A model generated the notes under the pieces. The model saw only the letters and a list, made by a program, of their open reading frames with translations. It was not told where the DNA came from and ran no database searches. A stretch of 64,000 nucleotides of DNA, taken from NCBI GenBank assembly GCA_947283485.1, contig CAMYOU010000004.1, positions 1 to 64,000 on the forward strand, given 5' to 3'. Both the position numbers and the translations under genes were made by a program. Position 1 is the first letter of the stretch. Every line of letters begins with the position of its first letter. Below, piece by piece: positions 7,055-15,032 of the stretch. This stretch comes from an uncultured Peptostreptococcaceae bacterium. Lineage in GTDB: Bacteria > Bacillota > Clostridia > Tissierellales > Peptoniphilaceae.

Positions 7055-9190
7055 CTATTTTGCAATCGTGAGGTTGACGATATCTTGCGACCAATCCCAG
7101 AACGGAGTCGTTTGTAGACCTTGTACGCGATTGGTGTGGATGTCGAAGTACTCATTGGAGTAGATCGGAATCTCCGGTAGATAATCGTTGAACCACATTT
7201 GGAAATCAAACCATTTGTCGGCAAACTCTTCCGGTTTGTCCGCAGGCGTCTTTCTCATCGCCATGATGATTTCGTCTGCCTTCGGATCGTTGACGCGGTC
7301 GAGGTTGTTGTTGCCGATTTGGCTCGAATGGAATTCCGTATACGGGTCGATAACGGGCGTGAAGCTCGTTGCGAGCGAGAATGCGACATAGTCGGGTTTC
7401 TCAACGTTCGGATTGTAGAGTTTCTCGAGCAGGGTGTTGAAGTCGACGTCGACGACATTGTATTGGATGCCGGCGAGTTTGCCGTTCTTCGTAAGCTCGG
7501 ATGCGATGACTTCACCGACATTCTTTGCTGCTGCTGCGTGGTTGATGAGCAGTTTCTCACCCTTTTCGTTGTATCTCCAATAATCGAAACCTTCGGAATT
7601 GGATTCAACCATTTGTTGAGCTTTGGCAGCATCCCACGGAGTCGAGCCGTCTTTTTCAAACTTATAGGGCGTTTGATTGAGGAGTTCATTTGCATGGTCG
7701 ACATTGAGGGTGTAAGCGGTAAGTTTCTCATCGAGTTGATCCGCTTTTTCCTGTGCCGTCCATTGTGCAAGTCCGTAGTAGCCGTTGAGAACCGCACCGT
7801 ATCCGCCGAGGATGTTCTGGATGAAGATGTTTCTGTCCATGAGGCAAGCAATCGCTTGACGAACTTCCTTATACTTGACGGGGCCGAGATCCGTGAGGAA
7901 ACGGATCATGCCGAAGCCGTTACGTTTGTAGCTTACAGCAGTGACTTTGTCGCTATTCTGTTTTGCTTTTTCAATCTTCGAGCCTTCGATCACGCCCCAA
8001 GCGATATCGACATCACCCGAGATTGCAAGGTCTACGTCGAGCTCTTGGTTGACTTCGCGTTGAACGATGTTCTTAATGGTTGCTTTTCTACCTGCATAGT
8101 CGCCGAGGTAATCCGGGTTGAGCTCGAGGGTTGCCGTTTGGTTCTCAAAGCTTACAAGATTGTAAGGACCTGCGGTGACATCGGGTTTGAAGCGGTAGTT
8201 GTTGACAACGTCAAGTGCCGCATTCGTAACGACGACGTTGAGGACATCGAGATTCTCGAGATTGTCAAGGTCAGCTTGGAAGCCGGCTTTGAGTGCATCG
8301 TATTTCTCGTTGGTCTTCTTGACTTCGGCATCGTATTCGCTGCCATAGTCTTCTTTTTCAGCTTCCATTTGATCAAGTTCCGCCTTGCGGTCTTCTTCGA
8401 CTTTGGTAAGCTCGTCTTCAAGACCTTTCTTGAGGGCTGCTTTGTCGGCATCACTTACTTCATAGCCTTCTTTGACCATGAGGGACGATCCGTCAGCGCC
8501 TACTGCAAGGTTCGGTGCCCATCTGTGCATCGGAGCCGGATTGGTTGCGACGAAGGATTGTTCGAAGAAGTACGGAAGCTTCTCCGCATCGATCGTAAGC
8601 TCGAACGTGTGCTCATCTACGACTTTGACGCCGGGGAAGCTTGTGCTTTCACCGTTTCTGTAAGCGTCATAGCCTTTGAGATCTTGTCCCGGAGTGTCCT
8701 TGTATCCGAGGCGGACAAATTCTTTTCTATTCTGGAATAGGTACCGTCCGACATAGTCCCATGCGGTGATGGGCTCGCCGTCGTTCCACTTGAGATCCGG
8801 ATTGAGGAAGAATCTGTAGGTCTTGGAGCCGTCTTCATTCTCGGTGATTTCGGGTTCTTTGGCATTGGTGACCTTGCTGAGTTGGAATTGACCTGCTTCA
8901 TCGGTGGAATACGTCGTGTAGCCGCCATCAGAATAGAAGCCGATCAGTCTCTTGATCTGAACGTCATACGCCGAGTTCGTGAACCCGTCGATGAAGTCGC
9001 CGTTCATCTTCGCGGGAGATGCTACAACGAGGGTATCCGCATCTTGAGATGCAGCCGGTTGTACGCTCTCGGAAGATTCGCCGGTTGCCGTTTCACCGGA
9101 CTGAGCCGGTGCCGGACTCTGCCCGCAAGCTGCCACGATGACCATGAGGGCCACGAGCAGGAGGGCAAGAAGTTTCTTTGATTTGAACAC
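7055..9190 (-). CDS. oppA: Oligopeptide-binding lipoprotein, OppA-like (SBP_bac_5), with coiled-coil insert
   Basis: A 711-residue lipoprotein, clearly longer than the usual 530-600. The N-terminus is a lipoprotein signal (basic KSKK, hydrophobic stretch, lipobox VAAC with Cys22), followed by a Ser/Thr/Ala/Glu-rich linker. The SBP family 5 body includes DLKWNDGEPITAWDYV and GPYNLVSFE. About residues 246-315 are a strongly charged Glu/Lys/Asp heptad-like helix (KKGLEDELTKVEEDRKAELD and on) set inside the domain just before the segment that leads to GPYNL, a position where ordinary OppA has only a loop. Translation starts at GTG 9190, with AAAGGAGGT 6-7 nt before it. It is the first gene of the operon and has its own strong promoter. 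It should capture peptides outside the membrane and deliver them to OppBC. Confidence 0.95.
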   Translation of the reverse strand: MFKSKKLLALLLVALMVIVAACGQSPAPAQSGETATGESSESVQPAASQDADTLVVASPAKMNGDFIDGFTNSAYDVQIKRLIGFYSDGGYTTYSTDEAGQFQLSKVTNAKEPEITENEDGSKTYRFFLNPDLKWNDGEPITAWDYVGRYLFQNRKEFVRLGYKDTPGQDLKGYDAYRNGESTSFPGVKVVDEHTFELTIDAEKLPYFFEQSFVATNPAPMHRWAPNLAVGADGSSLMVKEGYEVSDADKAALKKGLEDELTKVEEDRKAELDQMEAEKEDYGSEYDAEVKKTNEKYDALKAGFQADLDNLENLDVLNVVVTNAALDVVNNYRFKPDVTAGPYNLVSFENQTATLELNPDYLGDYAGRKATIKNIVQREVNQELDVDLAISGDVDIAWGVIEGSKIEKAKQNSDKVTAVSYKRNGFGMIRFLTDLGPVKYKEVRQAIACLMDRNIFIQNILGGYGAVLNGYYGLAQWTAQEKADQLDEKLTAYTLNVDHANELLNQTPYKFEKDGSTPWDAAKAQQMVESNSEGFDYWRYNEKGEKLLINHAAAAKNVGEVIASELTKNGKLAGIQYNVVDVDFNTLLEKLYNPNVEKPDYVAFSLATSFTPVIDPYTEFHSSQIGNNNLDRVNDPKADEIIMAMRKTPADKPEEFADKWFDFQMWFNDYLPEIPIYSNEYFDIHTNRVQGLQTTPFWDWSQDIVNLTIAK

Positions 9191-9209
9191 GTTTCTACCT
9201 CCTTTTTTT

Positions 9210-9224
9210 ATAGGCTACGCCTAT
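9210..9224. promoter_or_regulatory. Perfect inverted repeat in the oppA leader, possible operator
   Basis: ATAGGC-TAC-GCCTAT, 6 bp arms and a 3-nt centre, lies between the oppA -10 box and its ribosome site, close to the expected transcription start. Either a repressor site or a small leader hairpin. Confidence 0.4.
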
Positions 9225-9232
9225 TTGCACTA

Positions 9233-9262
9233 AGTATATCGGCTTGTCGAAGAGATGTCAAC
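9233..9262 (-). promoter_or_regulatory. Promoter of the first opp operon
   Basis: On the minus strand a perfect -35 box TTGACA (9257-9262) is followed after 18 bp by TATACT (9233-9238), about 45 bp before the oppA GTG. Confidence 0.75.
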
Positions 9263-9300
9263 ATATGAAAATGTTCTGTTAAATATGCATGCAATCGATC

Positions 9301-10404
9301 TCATGGCATAAGATCTACATTCACAAGATCAGCCAAATCTTGACCCCTCTTAGTCAAATGAATCACATTTCCATGTCGCTCGAGTAAGTTTTTTTGAATA
9401 TTTTTCTGTATAATTTTTTCAAATTGACTTCGCATTTCAGGATAAATCCGAAAGATTTCTTCCGTATCGACGCCGTCAAGGAGTCTTAATCCGAGGATGA
9501 AAGCCTCCGAAACCGCGTCACCACGCGAAAGTTCTTCGACTTCCACAAAATTCTCTTGCCGCGTCCCCTTGAGATACTGTGCGAGCGAGCGCGTCGTCGT
9601 GTACCGTATACTTTTCCAAAAGCTTGCCGATCCTATACCGAATCCGAGATACGGTTCGCGCGTCCAATAGCTCGTGTTGTGCGCCGCCTCGTAGCCTGGG
9701 CGGGCAAAACTCGAGATCTCATAGTGGTGATAGCCTGCATCTTTCAAAAAATCGCGCACGCGGTGAAAGGCTTCGCGCTCCGCATCCTCGTCGGGGAGCG
9801 TGAGTTTTCCCTTTTTTTCCAAATAGGAAAAATACGTGCCTTCCTCGAGAATAAGCGAATAGGCGGAGATATGCGGGACTTCGAGACGCACAAGGATTTC
9901 CGCATCGCACACGGCATCGTCGATTGTCTCGCCGGGGAGCGCGAGCATCATGTCGATGCTGAAGTTCTCGAAGCCGGCTTCGCGCACGATCGCGACGACT
10001 TCTTCGATATTGCCGCCGCGTCTTCCGATTCGCTCGAGAAGATGCGCATGATTCGTCTGCATGCCGACGGAGAGACGGTTCACGCCCATCGTCCGCCATG
10101 TGCGTGCGCGTTCGAGCGTCACGTCCTCCATATTGACTTCCATCGTGATTTCCCCGTCGATCGGACCGTAGCGTGCAATCGTCTTCCTTATTATAAGGAA
10201 GAGATCGGAATCAGATAAAAAGCTCGGCGTCCCTCCGCCAAGGTAGAGCGTATGAAAAGACGCATGTGGCGTCTCTTCGTCGAGTTCTCGTAAGAGCCTC
10301 TCGACATAAGCTTTCACATGCGTCTCGCCGTGTGCAATCGTTGTAAAATCGCAGTACCGGCATTTGCTCCGGCAAAAGGGCAAATGGATGTAGATCCCCG
10401 CCAT
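9301..10404 (-). CDS. hemW: Radical SAM heme chaperone HemW
   Basis: A 367-residue radical SAM protein. The cluster motif is at the very N-terminus, CRSKCRYC (Cys11, 15, 18), and the chain continues with the LYLGGGTPS motif and the SVGMQ segment shared by HemN and HemW. It has the short N-terminus without the extra residues of true coproporphyrinogen dehydrogenase HemN, and it lies directly after lepA, the typical position of hemW in Bacillota, so HemW (heme insertion into respiratory proteins) is the better call. Its start overlaps the lepA stop (TAATG), implying coupled translation. No terminator is visible after it; the oppA promoter follows. Confidence 0.92.
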   Translation of the reverse strand: MAGIYIHLPFCRSKCRYCDFTTIAHGETHVKAYVERLLRELDEETPHASFHTLYLGGGTPSFLSDSDLFLIIRKTIARYGPIDGEITMEVNMEDVTLERARTWRTMGVNRLSVGMQTNHAHLLERIGRRGGNIEEVVAIVREAGFENFSIDMMLALPGETIDDAVCDAEILVRLEVPHISAYSLILEEGTYFSYLEKKGKLTLPDEDAEREAFHRVRDFLKDAGYHHYEISSFARPGYEAAHNTSYWTREPYLGFGIGSASFWKSIRYTTTRSLAQYLKGTRQENFVEVEELSRGDAVSEAFILGLRLLDGVDTEEIFRIYPEMRSQFEKIIQKNIQKNLLERHGNVIHLTKRGQDLADLVNVDLMP

Positions 10405-12209
10405 TACTTCTCCTCGTCATATTTGAGCACGGAGAGAAATGCCTCTTGCGGAATCTCGACGTTGCCGACTTGTTGCATTCGTTTCTTGCCTTCTTTCTGT
10501 TTCTCGAGAAGTTTTTTCTTCCGGCTGATGTCGCCGCCGTAGCATTTGGCAAGGACGTCTTTCCTGAGGGCGCGTACGTTCTCGCGCGCAATGATTTTGC
10601 CGCCGATCGCCGCTTGGATCGGGATCGCAAATTGATGGCGCGGGATCGCGTCGCGCAAACGTTCGCAGATGAGTCTGCCTTTCTCGACCGCTTTGGAAGC
10701 GTGGACAATCATGGCAAAAGCGTCGACGACGTCACCGTTGATGAGGATGTCGAGTTTGACGAGATCGCTCTCTTCATAGCCGAATACTTCGTAGTCGAGC
10801 GAAGCATAGCCGCGGGTCTTGCTCTTCAAGGCATCGAAAAAGTCGTAGATGACTTCGTTTAACGGGAGTGTGTAGTGGATGACGACACGGGTTTCCTCGA
10901 GGTATTCCATATTACGGAAGATGCCGCGTTTGTTCTGACAGAGTTCCATGATCGCGCCGACGTATTCGGTCGGTGTCATGATGTCCGCGTGTACCATCGG
11001 CTCCTCGATTTTCTCGATCATCGTGGGATCCGGGAGACTCCCCGGGTTTTGAATTTCCGTCGTGACACCGTCTTTCGTCGTGACGCGATAGATGACGGAC
11101 GGGACGGTCGTGATGAGTTCGAGATTAAATTCGCGTGCCAGTCGCTCTTGGATGACGTCCATGTGGAGAAGTCCGAGGAAACCGCAACGGTAGCCGTAAC
11201 CCAGCGCGTCGGAGGTCTCCGCTTCGAATGAGAGTGCCGCATCGTTTACCTGGAGTTTCTCGAGTGCTTCGCGGACGACGGCGTAGGAGACGCCTTCCGC
11301 GGGATAGATGCCGCAAAAGACCATCGGGAGCGCCTCTTTGTATCCGGGGAGCGGCTCGGCGGTGGGATTCTCCGCATCGGTGATGGTGTCGCCCACGCGA
11401 GCCTCGCCGACCTCTTTGATGCTTGCGACGACATAGCCGACTTCACCCGCATAGAGTGCGTCCAAAGTCTTGTGTCCGCCGGAGGAAACGCCGACTTCCG
11501 TCACGTCAAAGGTTCTGCCGGTGGACATCATGCGAATGGTCATGCCGGGCGCGAGTTTGCCGTCCATAACGCGGATGAAACTGACGACGCCCTTGTAGCT
11601 ATCATAGTAAGAGTCGAAAATGAGTGCCTTGAGCGGTGCTTCGGGATCGCCCGTCGGTGCGGGAACGTTCTTTACGATGTCCTCGAGTACGTCGTCGATG
11701 CCGATGCCCTCTTTGGCGCTGATGAGCGGAATCCCGTCGGTGTCGAGACCGATCACGTCTTCGATCTCCTCTTTGACTTCGTCTGCGCGTTGTCCGGGAA
11801 GATCGATCTTGTTGATGACAGGGAGAATCTCGAGATCCTGATCGAGTGCCAGATAGACATTGGCAAGGGTCTGCGCCTCGACGCCCTGCGTCGCGTCCAC
11901 GACGAGGATCGCACCCTCACATGCCGCGAGCGAACGCGAGACTTCGTAGTTGAAATCCACGTGTCCCGGGGTGTCGATGAGATTTAAGACATAGTCCTCT
12001 CCGTCGCGGGCTTGGTAGTGAAGGCGCACGGCTTTGAGTTTGATTGTAATGCCACGCTCGCGTTCGAGATCCATCGAGTCCAAGACTTGCGCAGTCATCT
12101 CGCGTTTCGAAAGCATGCCCGTCTTCTCAATGAGTCTGTCCGCAAGTGTCGATTTGCCGTGATCGATATGCGCGATGATGGAAAAATTACGTATTTTCTT
12201 CTGATCCAT
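10404..12209 (-). CDS. lepA: Elongation factor 4 (LepA), back-translocating GTPase
   Basis: A 601-residue translational GTPase with G1 AHIDHGKST, the RGITIK switch I, DTPGHVDF (G3) and NKIDLP (G4), followed by EF-G-like domains and the LepA-specific C-terminal domain with [15 protein letters not shown] near the end. It acts on stalled ribosomes. The ATG at 12209 is chosen over an in-frame ATG at 12224 because the sequence AAAGGA, which would be codons 2-3 of the longer form, is placed 7 nt before it as a ribosome site. It is coupled to hemW by TAATG. Confidence 0.96.
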   Translation of the reverse strand: MDQKKIRNFSIIAHIDHGKSTLADRLIEKTGMLSKREMTAQVLDSMDLERERGITIKLKAVRLHYQARDGEDYVLNLIDTPGHVDFNYEVSRSLAACEGAILVVDATQGVEAQTLANVYLALDQDLEILPVINKIDLPGQRADEVKEEIEDVIGLDTDGIPLISAKEGIGIDDVLEDIVKNVPAPTGDPEAPLKALIFDSYYDSYKGVVSFIRVMDGKLAPGMTIRMMSTGRTFDVTEVGVSSGGHKTLDALYAGEVGYVVASIKEVGEARVGDTITDAENPTAEPLPGYKEALPMVFCGIYPAEGVSYAVVREALEKLQVNDAALSFEAETSDALGYGYRCGFLGLLHMDVIQERLAREFNLELITTVPSVIYRVTTKDGVTTEIQNPGSLPDPTMIEKIEEPMVHADIMTPTEYVGAIMELCQNKRGIFRNMEYLEETRVVIHYTLPLNEVIYDFFDALKSKTRGYASLDYEVFGYEESDLVKLDILINGDVVDAFAMIVHASKAVEKGRLICERLRDAIPRHQFAIPIQAAIGGKIIARENVRALRKDVLAKCYGGDISRKKKLLEKQKEGKKRMQQVGNVEIPQEAFLSVLKYDEEK

Positions 12210-12229
12210 AGAATTTCCTTTCATTCTTC

Positions 12230-12260
12230 AAAAAAGGACTTCGCCTTTTGCGAAATCCTT
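12230..12260 (-). terminator. Terminator between the signal peptidase gene and lepA
   Basis: Minus-strand AAGGATTTCGC pairs with GCGAAGTCCTT (one G-T wobble) and is followed by six T. The stem starts within the signal peptidase stop codon. Confidence 0.8.
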
Positions 12261-12918
12261 ATTTTCCTCTCGGTACGAGCGCGAATTTGCTAAACGGAAA
12301 TGCCCTGAGGACGATGACGCCGCGGATGTGATCGCGCGTGAGCGGTCCGAAAAAGCGACTGTCGTAGCTGCCTCCGGGATTGCGATTGTCTCCCATGACA
12401 AAATAATGGTCTTCCTCGAGCGTGACTTTCCCCGTCATGGGACCTTCCTGTGTCGGGACATCCGCCTTGTACGGCTCGTCGATCGGCTCGTCGTTCACAT
12501 AAACCATGCCGCCTTTCACTTCAACAGTATCTCCCGGCACGCCGATGATGCGTTTGACAAAATACCCGCGATCCTCGTGCATCGCGCCTTCCGGCGGTCG
12601 AAAATAAACGACATCTCCGCGACGATACTTGTGCCCCGCAAGAAAATCCTGCTCGGCAATGAGATAATCGAGATGCTCAAACGTCGGCGTCATACTTCTG
12701 CCGTCGACCAAAATCGTCGTAAAAAAGAATGTCTTCACGACATATACAAAGGCTATGACAATCAGTAGATCTCTAAGAAAAGACATAATCGATCTCATAC
12801 GAGACGGTGCTTTTTCTTCCGTCTCTTCCATTTCTTCCATTTCTCCCGTTGTTTCCGATACGCGGTCGGTTTCGTTTGCTGCGGTTTCTTCGGTTTCTTC
12901 CATGAATTCTTCGTTCAA
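12259..12918 (-). CDS. Signal peptidase I (first of two)
   Basis: A type I signal peptidase of about 219 residues. A strongly acidic cytoplasmic N-terminus (Glu/Thr-rich, residues 1-38) precedes one TM helix (about 48-66). The catalytic Ser is in GRSMTPTF (Ser75), the catalytic Lys in FVKRIIGVPGD (Lys122), and the box E motif is GDNRNPGGSYDSR. It removes signal peptides from exported proteins outside the membrane. The TTG start at 12918 is preferred because AAGGGAG lies 9 nt upstream and the promoter just before it; ATG 12903 (five codons on) is the alternative. The acidic N-terminal tail is longer than in most SipS proteins. A second SPase gene lies directly upstream. Confidence 0.93.
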   Translation of the reverse strand: MNEEFMEETEETAANETDRVSETTGEMEEMEETEEKAPSRMRSIMSFLRDLLIVIAFVYVVKTFFFTTILVDGRSMTPTFEHLDYLIAEQDFLAGHKYRRGDVVYFRPPEGAMHEDRGYFVKRIIGVPGDTVEVKGGMVYVNDEPIDEPYKADVPTQEGPMTGKVTLEEDHYFVMGDNRNPGGSYDSRFFGPLTRDHIRGVIVLRAFPFSKFALVPRGK

Positions 12919-12951
12919 GGAGTATCGCTCCCTTCTTTTTCTTGAGTGTTT

Positions 12952-12960
12952 ATTATACCA
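12952..12960 (-). promoter_or_regulatory. Extended -10 promoter of signal peptidase gene 1
   Basis: TGGTATAAT on the minus strand, about 34 bp before the TTG start. The -35 region is weak. Confidence 0.5.
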
Positions 12961-13001
12961 CAAGCGGTAAAAAAGCGGTGACATTCCCGTGAACTTCGCC
13001 T

Positions 13002-13517
13002 TTATTTCATTTCCCCCGCACCCATTCTCGAAAGCGGATAGAAGCGAAAGAAGACGACACCCTCGATTTCCGAGCGACGCACGGGTCCGAAGACGCGCGA
13101 GTCCTCGCTCTCGAGATGCGCGTGATTGTCGCCGAGGACAAAATATTCATCCGCACCGAGTTCCCAATGATCATGGTCGTTGTACGTCTCGAGATCCGCA
13201 CTTCCCTCCTCGCGCATGCCGTTGAGATAGAGTCCGCCGTCCTTGATTTCCACGGTCATGCCGGGTGTTGCGACGACGCGTTTCACAAACTCGGCATCGG
13301 GATAGGCGGACGTGCGCACGAGGACGATGCGCCCTTTGAGGTCTTCGGGGAGATTTCTCCCTCGCGTCGCAAGGAGTCTATCCCCCGCGCGGAGTGTCGG
13401 CTGCATGCTCGCGCCCGCGACCACGACCGTCCGAAAAAAGAGCGTCCGCATAAAAAGAACGAGGATCATCGCGAAGAGGACCGCGACAAAAGTGGTGAGT
13501 GCTCGATTATTCTTCAT
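13002..13517 (-). CDS. Signal peptidase I (second of two)
   Basis: A 171-residue type I signal peptidase: one TM helix near residues 8-24, the catalytic Ser in AGASMQPTL (Ser37), the catalytic Lys in FVKRVVATPG (Lys79) and the conserved GDNHAHLESEDSR. The N-terminus is short, unlike the acidic tail of its neighbour. The ATG at 13517 is chosen because AAAGGA lies just upstream; longer frames have no ribosome site. The two paralogues are only moderately alike, so this is not a recent duplication. Having two may serve the large number of exported lipoproteins and secreted proteins, although lipoproteins themselves need signal peptidase II. Confidence 0.92.
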   Translation of the reverse strand: MKNNRALTTFVAVLFAMILVLFMRTLFFRTVVVAGASMQPTLRAGDRLLATRGRNLPEDLKGRIVLVRTSAYPDAEFVKRVVATPGMTVEIKDGGLYLNGMREEGSADLETYNDHDHWELGADEYFVLGDNHAHLESEDSRVFGPVRRSEIEGVVFFRFYPLSRMGAGEMK

Positions 13518-13631
13518 AAAAATCCTTTCTCTATATCTGATGGGGAGACTTTTTACCATGCGAATGCCTTCCCCGCATTCCATTCAAAACGGAATTTCCT
13601 CCGAGATTCTTCACAATCCATCGGTTTTTCC

Positions 13632-13660
13632 TTGCAAAAGTCACCGTCCCGTGATAGAAT
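13632..13660 (+). promoter_or_regulatory. rpsT promoter
   Basis: TTGCAA (13632-13637), a 17-bp spacer and TAGAAT (13655-13660), about 33 bp before the rpsT start. Confidence 0.75.
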
Positions 13661-13693
13661 ACCATGCGTTAATAAATGTTTGGAGGTGAGCAT

Positions 13694-13966
13694 ATGGCAA
13701 ATATCAGATCCGCTATGAAGCGAATCAAGACGACTGAAAAGCGCACGCTTCGCAACAAGTCCAGAAAGACGGAGTTGAAGACGCTTTCGCGCAAGTTTGA
13801 AACGTTCCTCGCGGCTGGGGACACGGAAAACGCAAGCGCAGTTCTTCGCGAACTCGACAAGAAGCTCAAACGCGCAAGCTGCAAGAACGTCATTCACAAG
13901 AATGCCGCTTCCCGCAAACTTTCGAGCCTATCGAAGAAGCTTCACGTTGCGATGAAGGAAAACTAA
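13694..13966 (+). CDS. rpsT: 30S ribosomal protein S20
   Basis: A 90-residue basic protein that begins ANIRSAMKRIKTTEKR after the initiator Met and contains NKSRKTELKT, both typical of S20, which binds 16S rRNA in the small subunit. The ATG at 13694 is preceded by GGAGGTGA, the best ribosome site in this stretch. The gene is monocistronic with its own promoter and terminator and is convergent with holA, the usual neighbour of rpsT in Bacillota. Confidence 0.97.
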   Translation: MANIRSAMKRIKTTEKRTLRNKSRKTELKTLSRKFETFLAAGDTENASAVLRELDKKLKRASCKNVIHKNAASRKLSSLSKKLHVAMKEN

Positions 13967-13981
13967 ACCGTCCAAGATCGA

Positions 13982-14013
13982 AGAGACCCTTACGTCCGGA
14001 GGGCTCTTTTTTT
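13982..14013 (+). terminator. rpsT terminator
   Basis: AGAGACCCT and AGGGCTCT form a stem with one bulged base around TACGTCCGG, followed by seven T. Confidence 0.8.
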
Positions 14014-14021
14014 ATGCCTTT

Positions 14022-15032
14022 TTACAGAGCGAGACGGGCAAGTTCCACCGCGAGTACGTCGAGTTCTCCGGAAAAATCGACCGGGAGTCTCTTCGAGCGT
14101 TCTTCGACATCGTAGATCTTCTCATTGGCAAGAAGGAGCGACGCGGGTGAAAAGCGTCTTGCGACGGGGATGAGTTTGTCATATTCATAGGGAGAAAGCC
14201 CCGCTTTTTTTTGCCCGGACGGATCGCCCGTAAGGGTCTTTAGCAGTGTGAGATTCCGATACTGCCGTGCCATCATCGCAAAGATCCGCGCGTCTTCGAG
14301 TCCCGACGCCCGCAAGAGATCGAGCGAGCGCAAACTCTCGCGCGTTTTTCCCGCCGCAAGTTCGTCGAGAAAACGAAAGATCGTGCGCTTTTCAATCGTG
14401 CCGAGAACGGAGAGATCCGATTCCCTTATGACATCGCCCGATCCGCGGATGAGTCTGTCGAGTTTCTCATCGATGTCGAAGAGCGTGTCTTCTCCGTCTT
14501 TCGGAAGATAGTCCAGCGCGCGTTCAATCGCGCGAAGGATCTCGGGTGCCGCCTTTTTCTTTGCGCGTGCGAGTTTGGTGCGGATAAAGGCGCGCAGTTC
14601 CTGCGCCTGTAATTTTTTCATCTCGACGATTTCGCCCGTCTTCTCGAGTTCGCGGACGAATTTTCCGCGGAAGAGTTTTTCCGACGGCGAGAGTAGGACG
14701 AGGAGCGTCGATGCGGGGAGACTTGCGAGTCTCTCGGATACGCCTTCAAAGAGTGCTTTCATCGCGGACGCACCCGTCTTGGTAAAATCGACTTCTTCGA
14801 CGAGGACAAGTTTCGTATCCGCGACAAAGGGGAGCGTGTCACACGCGGCGATGACGTCCTCGGGTTTTGCCGTGCGCGCATCAAAACGATGCACGTTGAG
14901 ATCTCCAAAATCGCCCTCAAAACGCGCGAGAACTTTGTTCTTGATATGGTTTGTGAGATACGTCTCGCGTCCGTAGACGGCGACGACGCCTCTTATCGTA
15001 TCGATTGATGTAACGAGTTCTCTGTAGTCCAT
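14022..15032 (-). CDS. holA: DNA polymerase III delta subunit
   Basis: A 336-residue protein with the layout of HolA: N-terminal VVAVYGRETYLTNHIKNKV (the degenerate P-loop region of the clamp loader delta subunit), followed by the CDTLPF segment, VLVEEVDF, and a C-terminal helical domain with the MMARQYRNL motif. It opens the beta clamp during loading. The start at 15032 overlaps the end of comEC by 40 bp and uses GGAGG about 5 nt upstream. comEC-holA with convergent rpsT is a conserved Bacillota arrangement, which supports the call. Confidence 0.93.
   Translation of the reverse strand: MDYRELVTSIDTIRGVVAVYGRETYLTNHIKNKVLARFEGDFGDLNVHRFDARTAKPEDVIAACDTLPFVADTKLVLVEEVDFTKTGASAMKALFEGVSERLASLPASTLLVLLSPSEKLFRGKFVRELEKTGEIVEMKKLQAQELRAFIRTKLARAKKKAAPEILRAIERALDYLPKDGEDTLFDIDEKLDRLIRGSGDVIRESDLSVLGTIEKRTIFRFLDELAAGKTRESLRSLDLLRASGLEDARIFAMMARQYRNLTLLKTLTGDPSGQKKAGLSPYEYDKLIPVARRFSPASLLLANEKIYDVEERSKRLPVDFSGELDVLAVELARLAL

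Noticed and set aside
7199..8740. A long open frame antisense to oppA (over 500 codons), with similar ones antisense to the lipoprotein array (46077-48777) and to tnaA (57994-59595)
   Set aside because: They mirror real genes with codon bias that empties the opposite strand of stops. The products are Cys/Phe/Asp/Arg-rich without domains, signal or ribosome sites.
12225..12258. Longer LepA start at 12224
   Set aside because: Its second and third codons are the Shine-Dalgarno sequence of the ATG at 12209, which also gives the conserved N-terminus.
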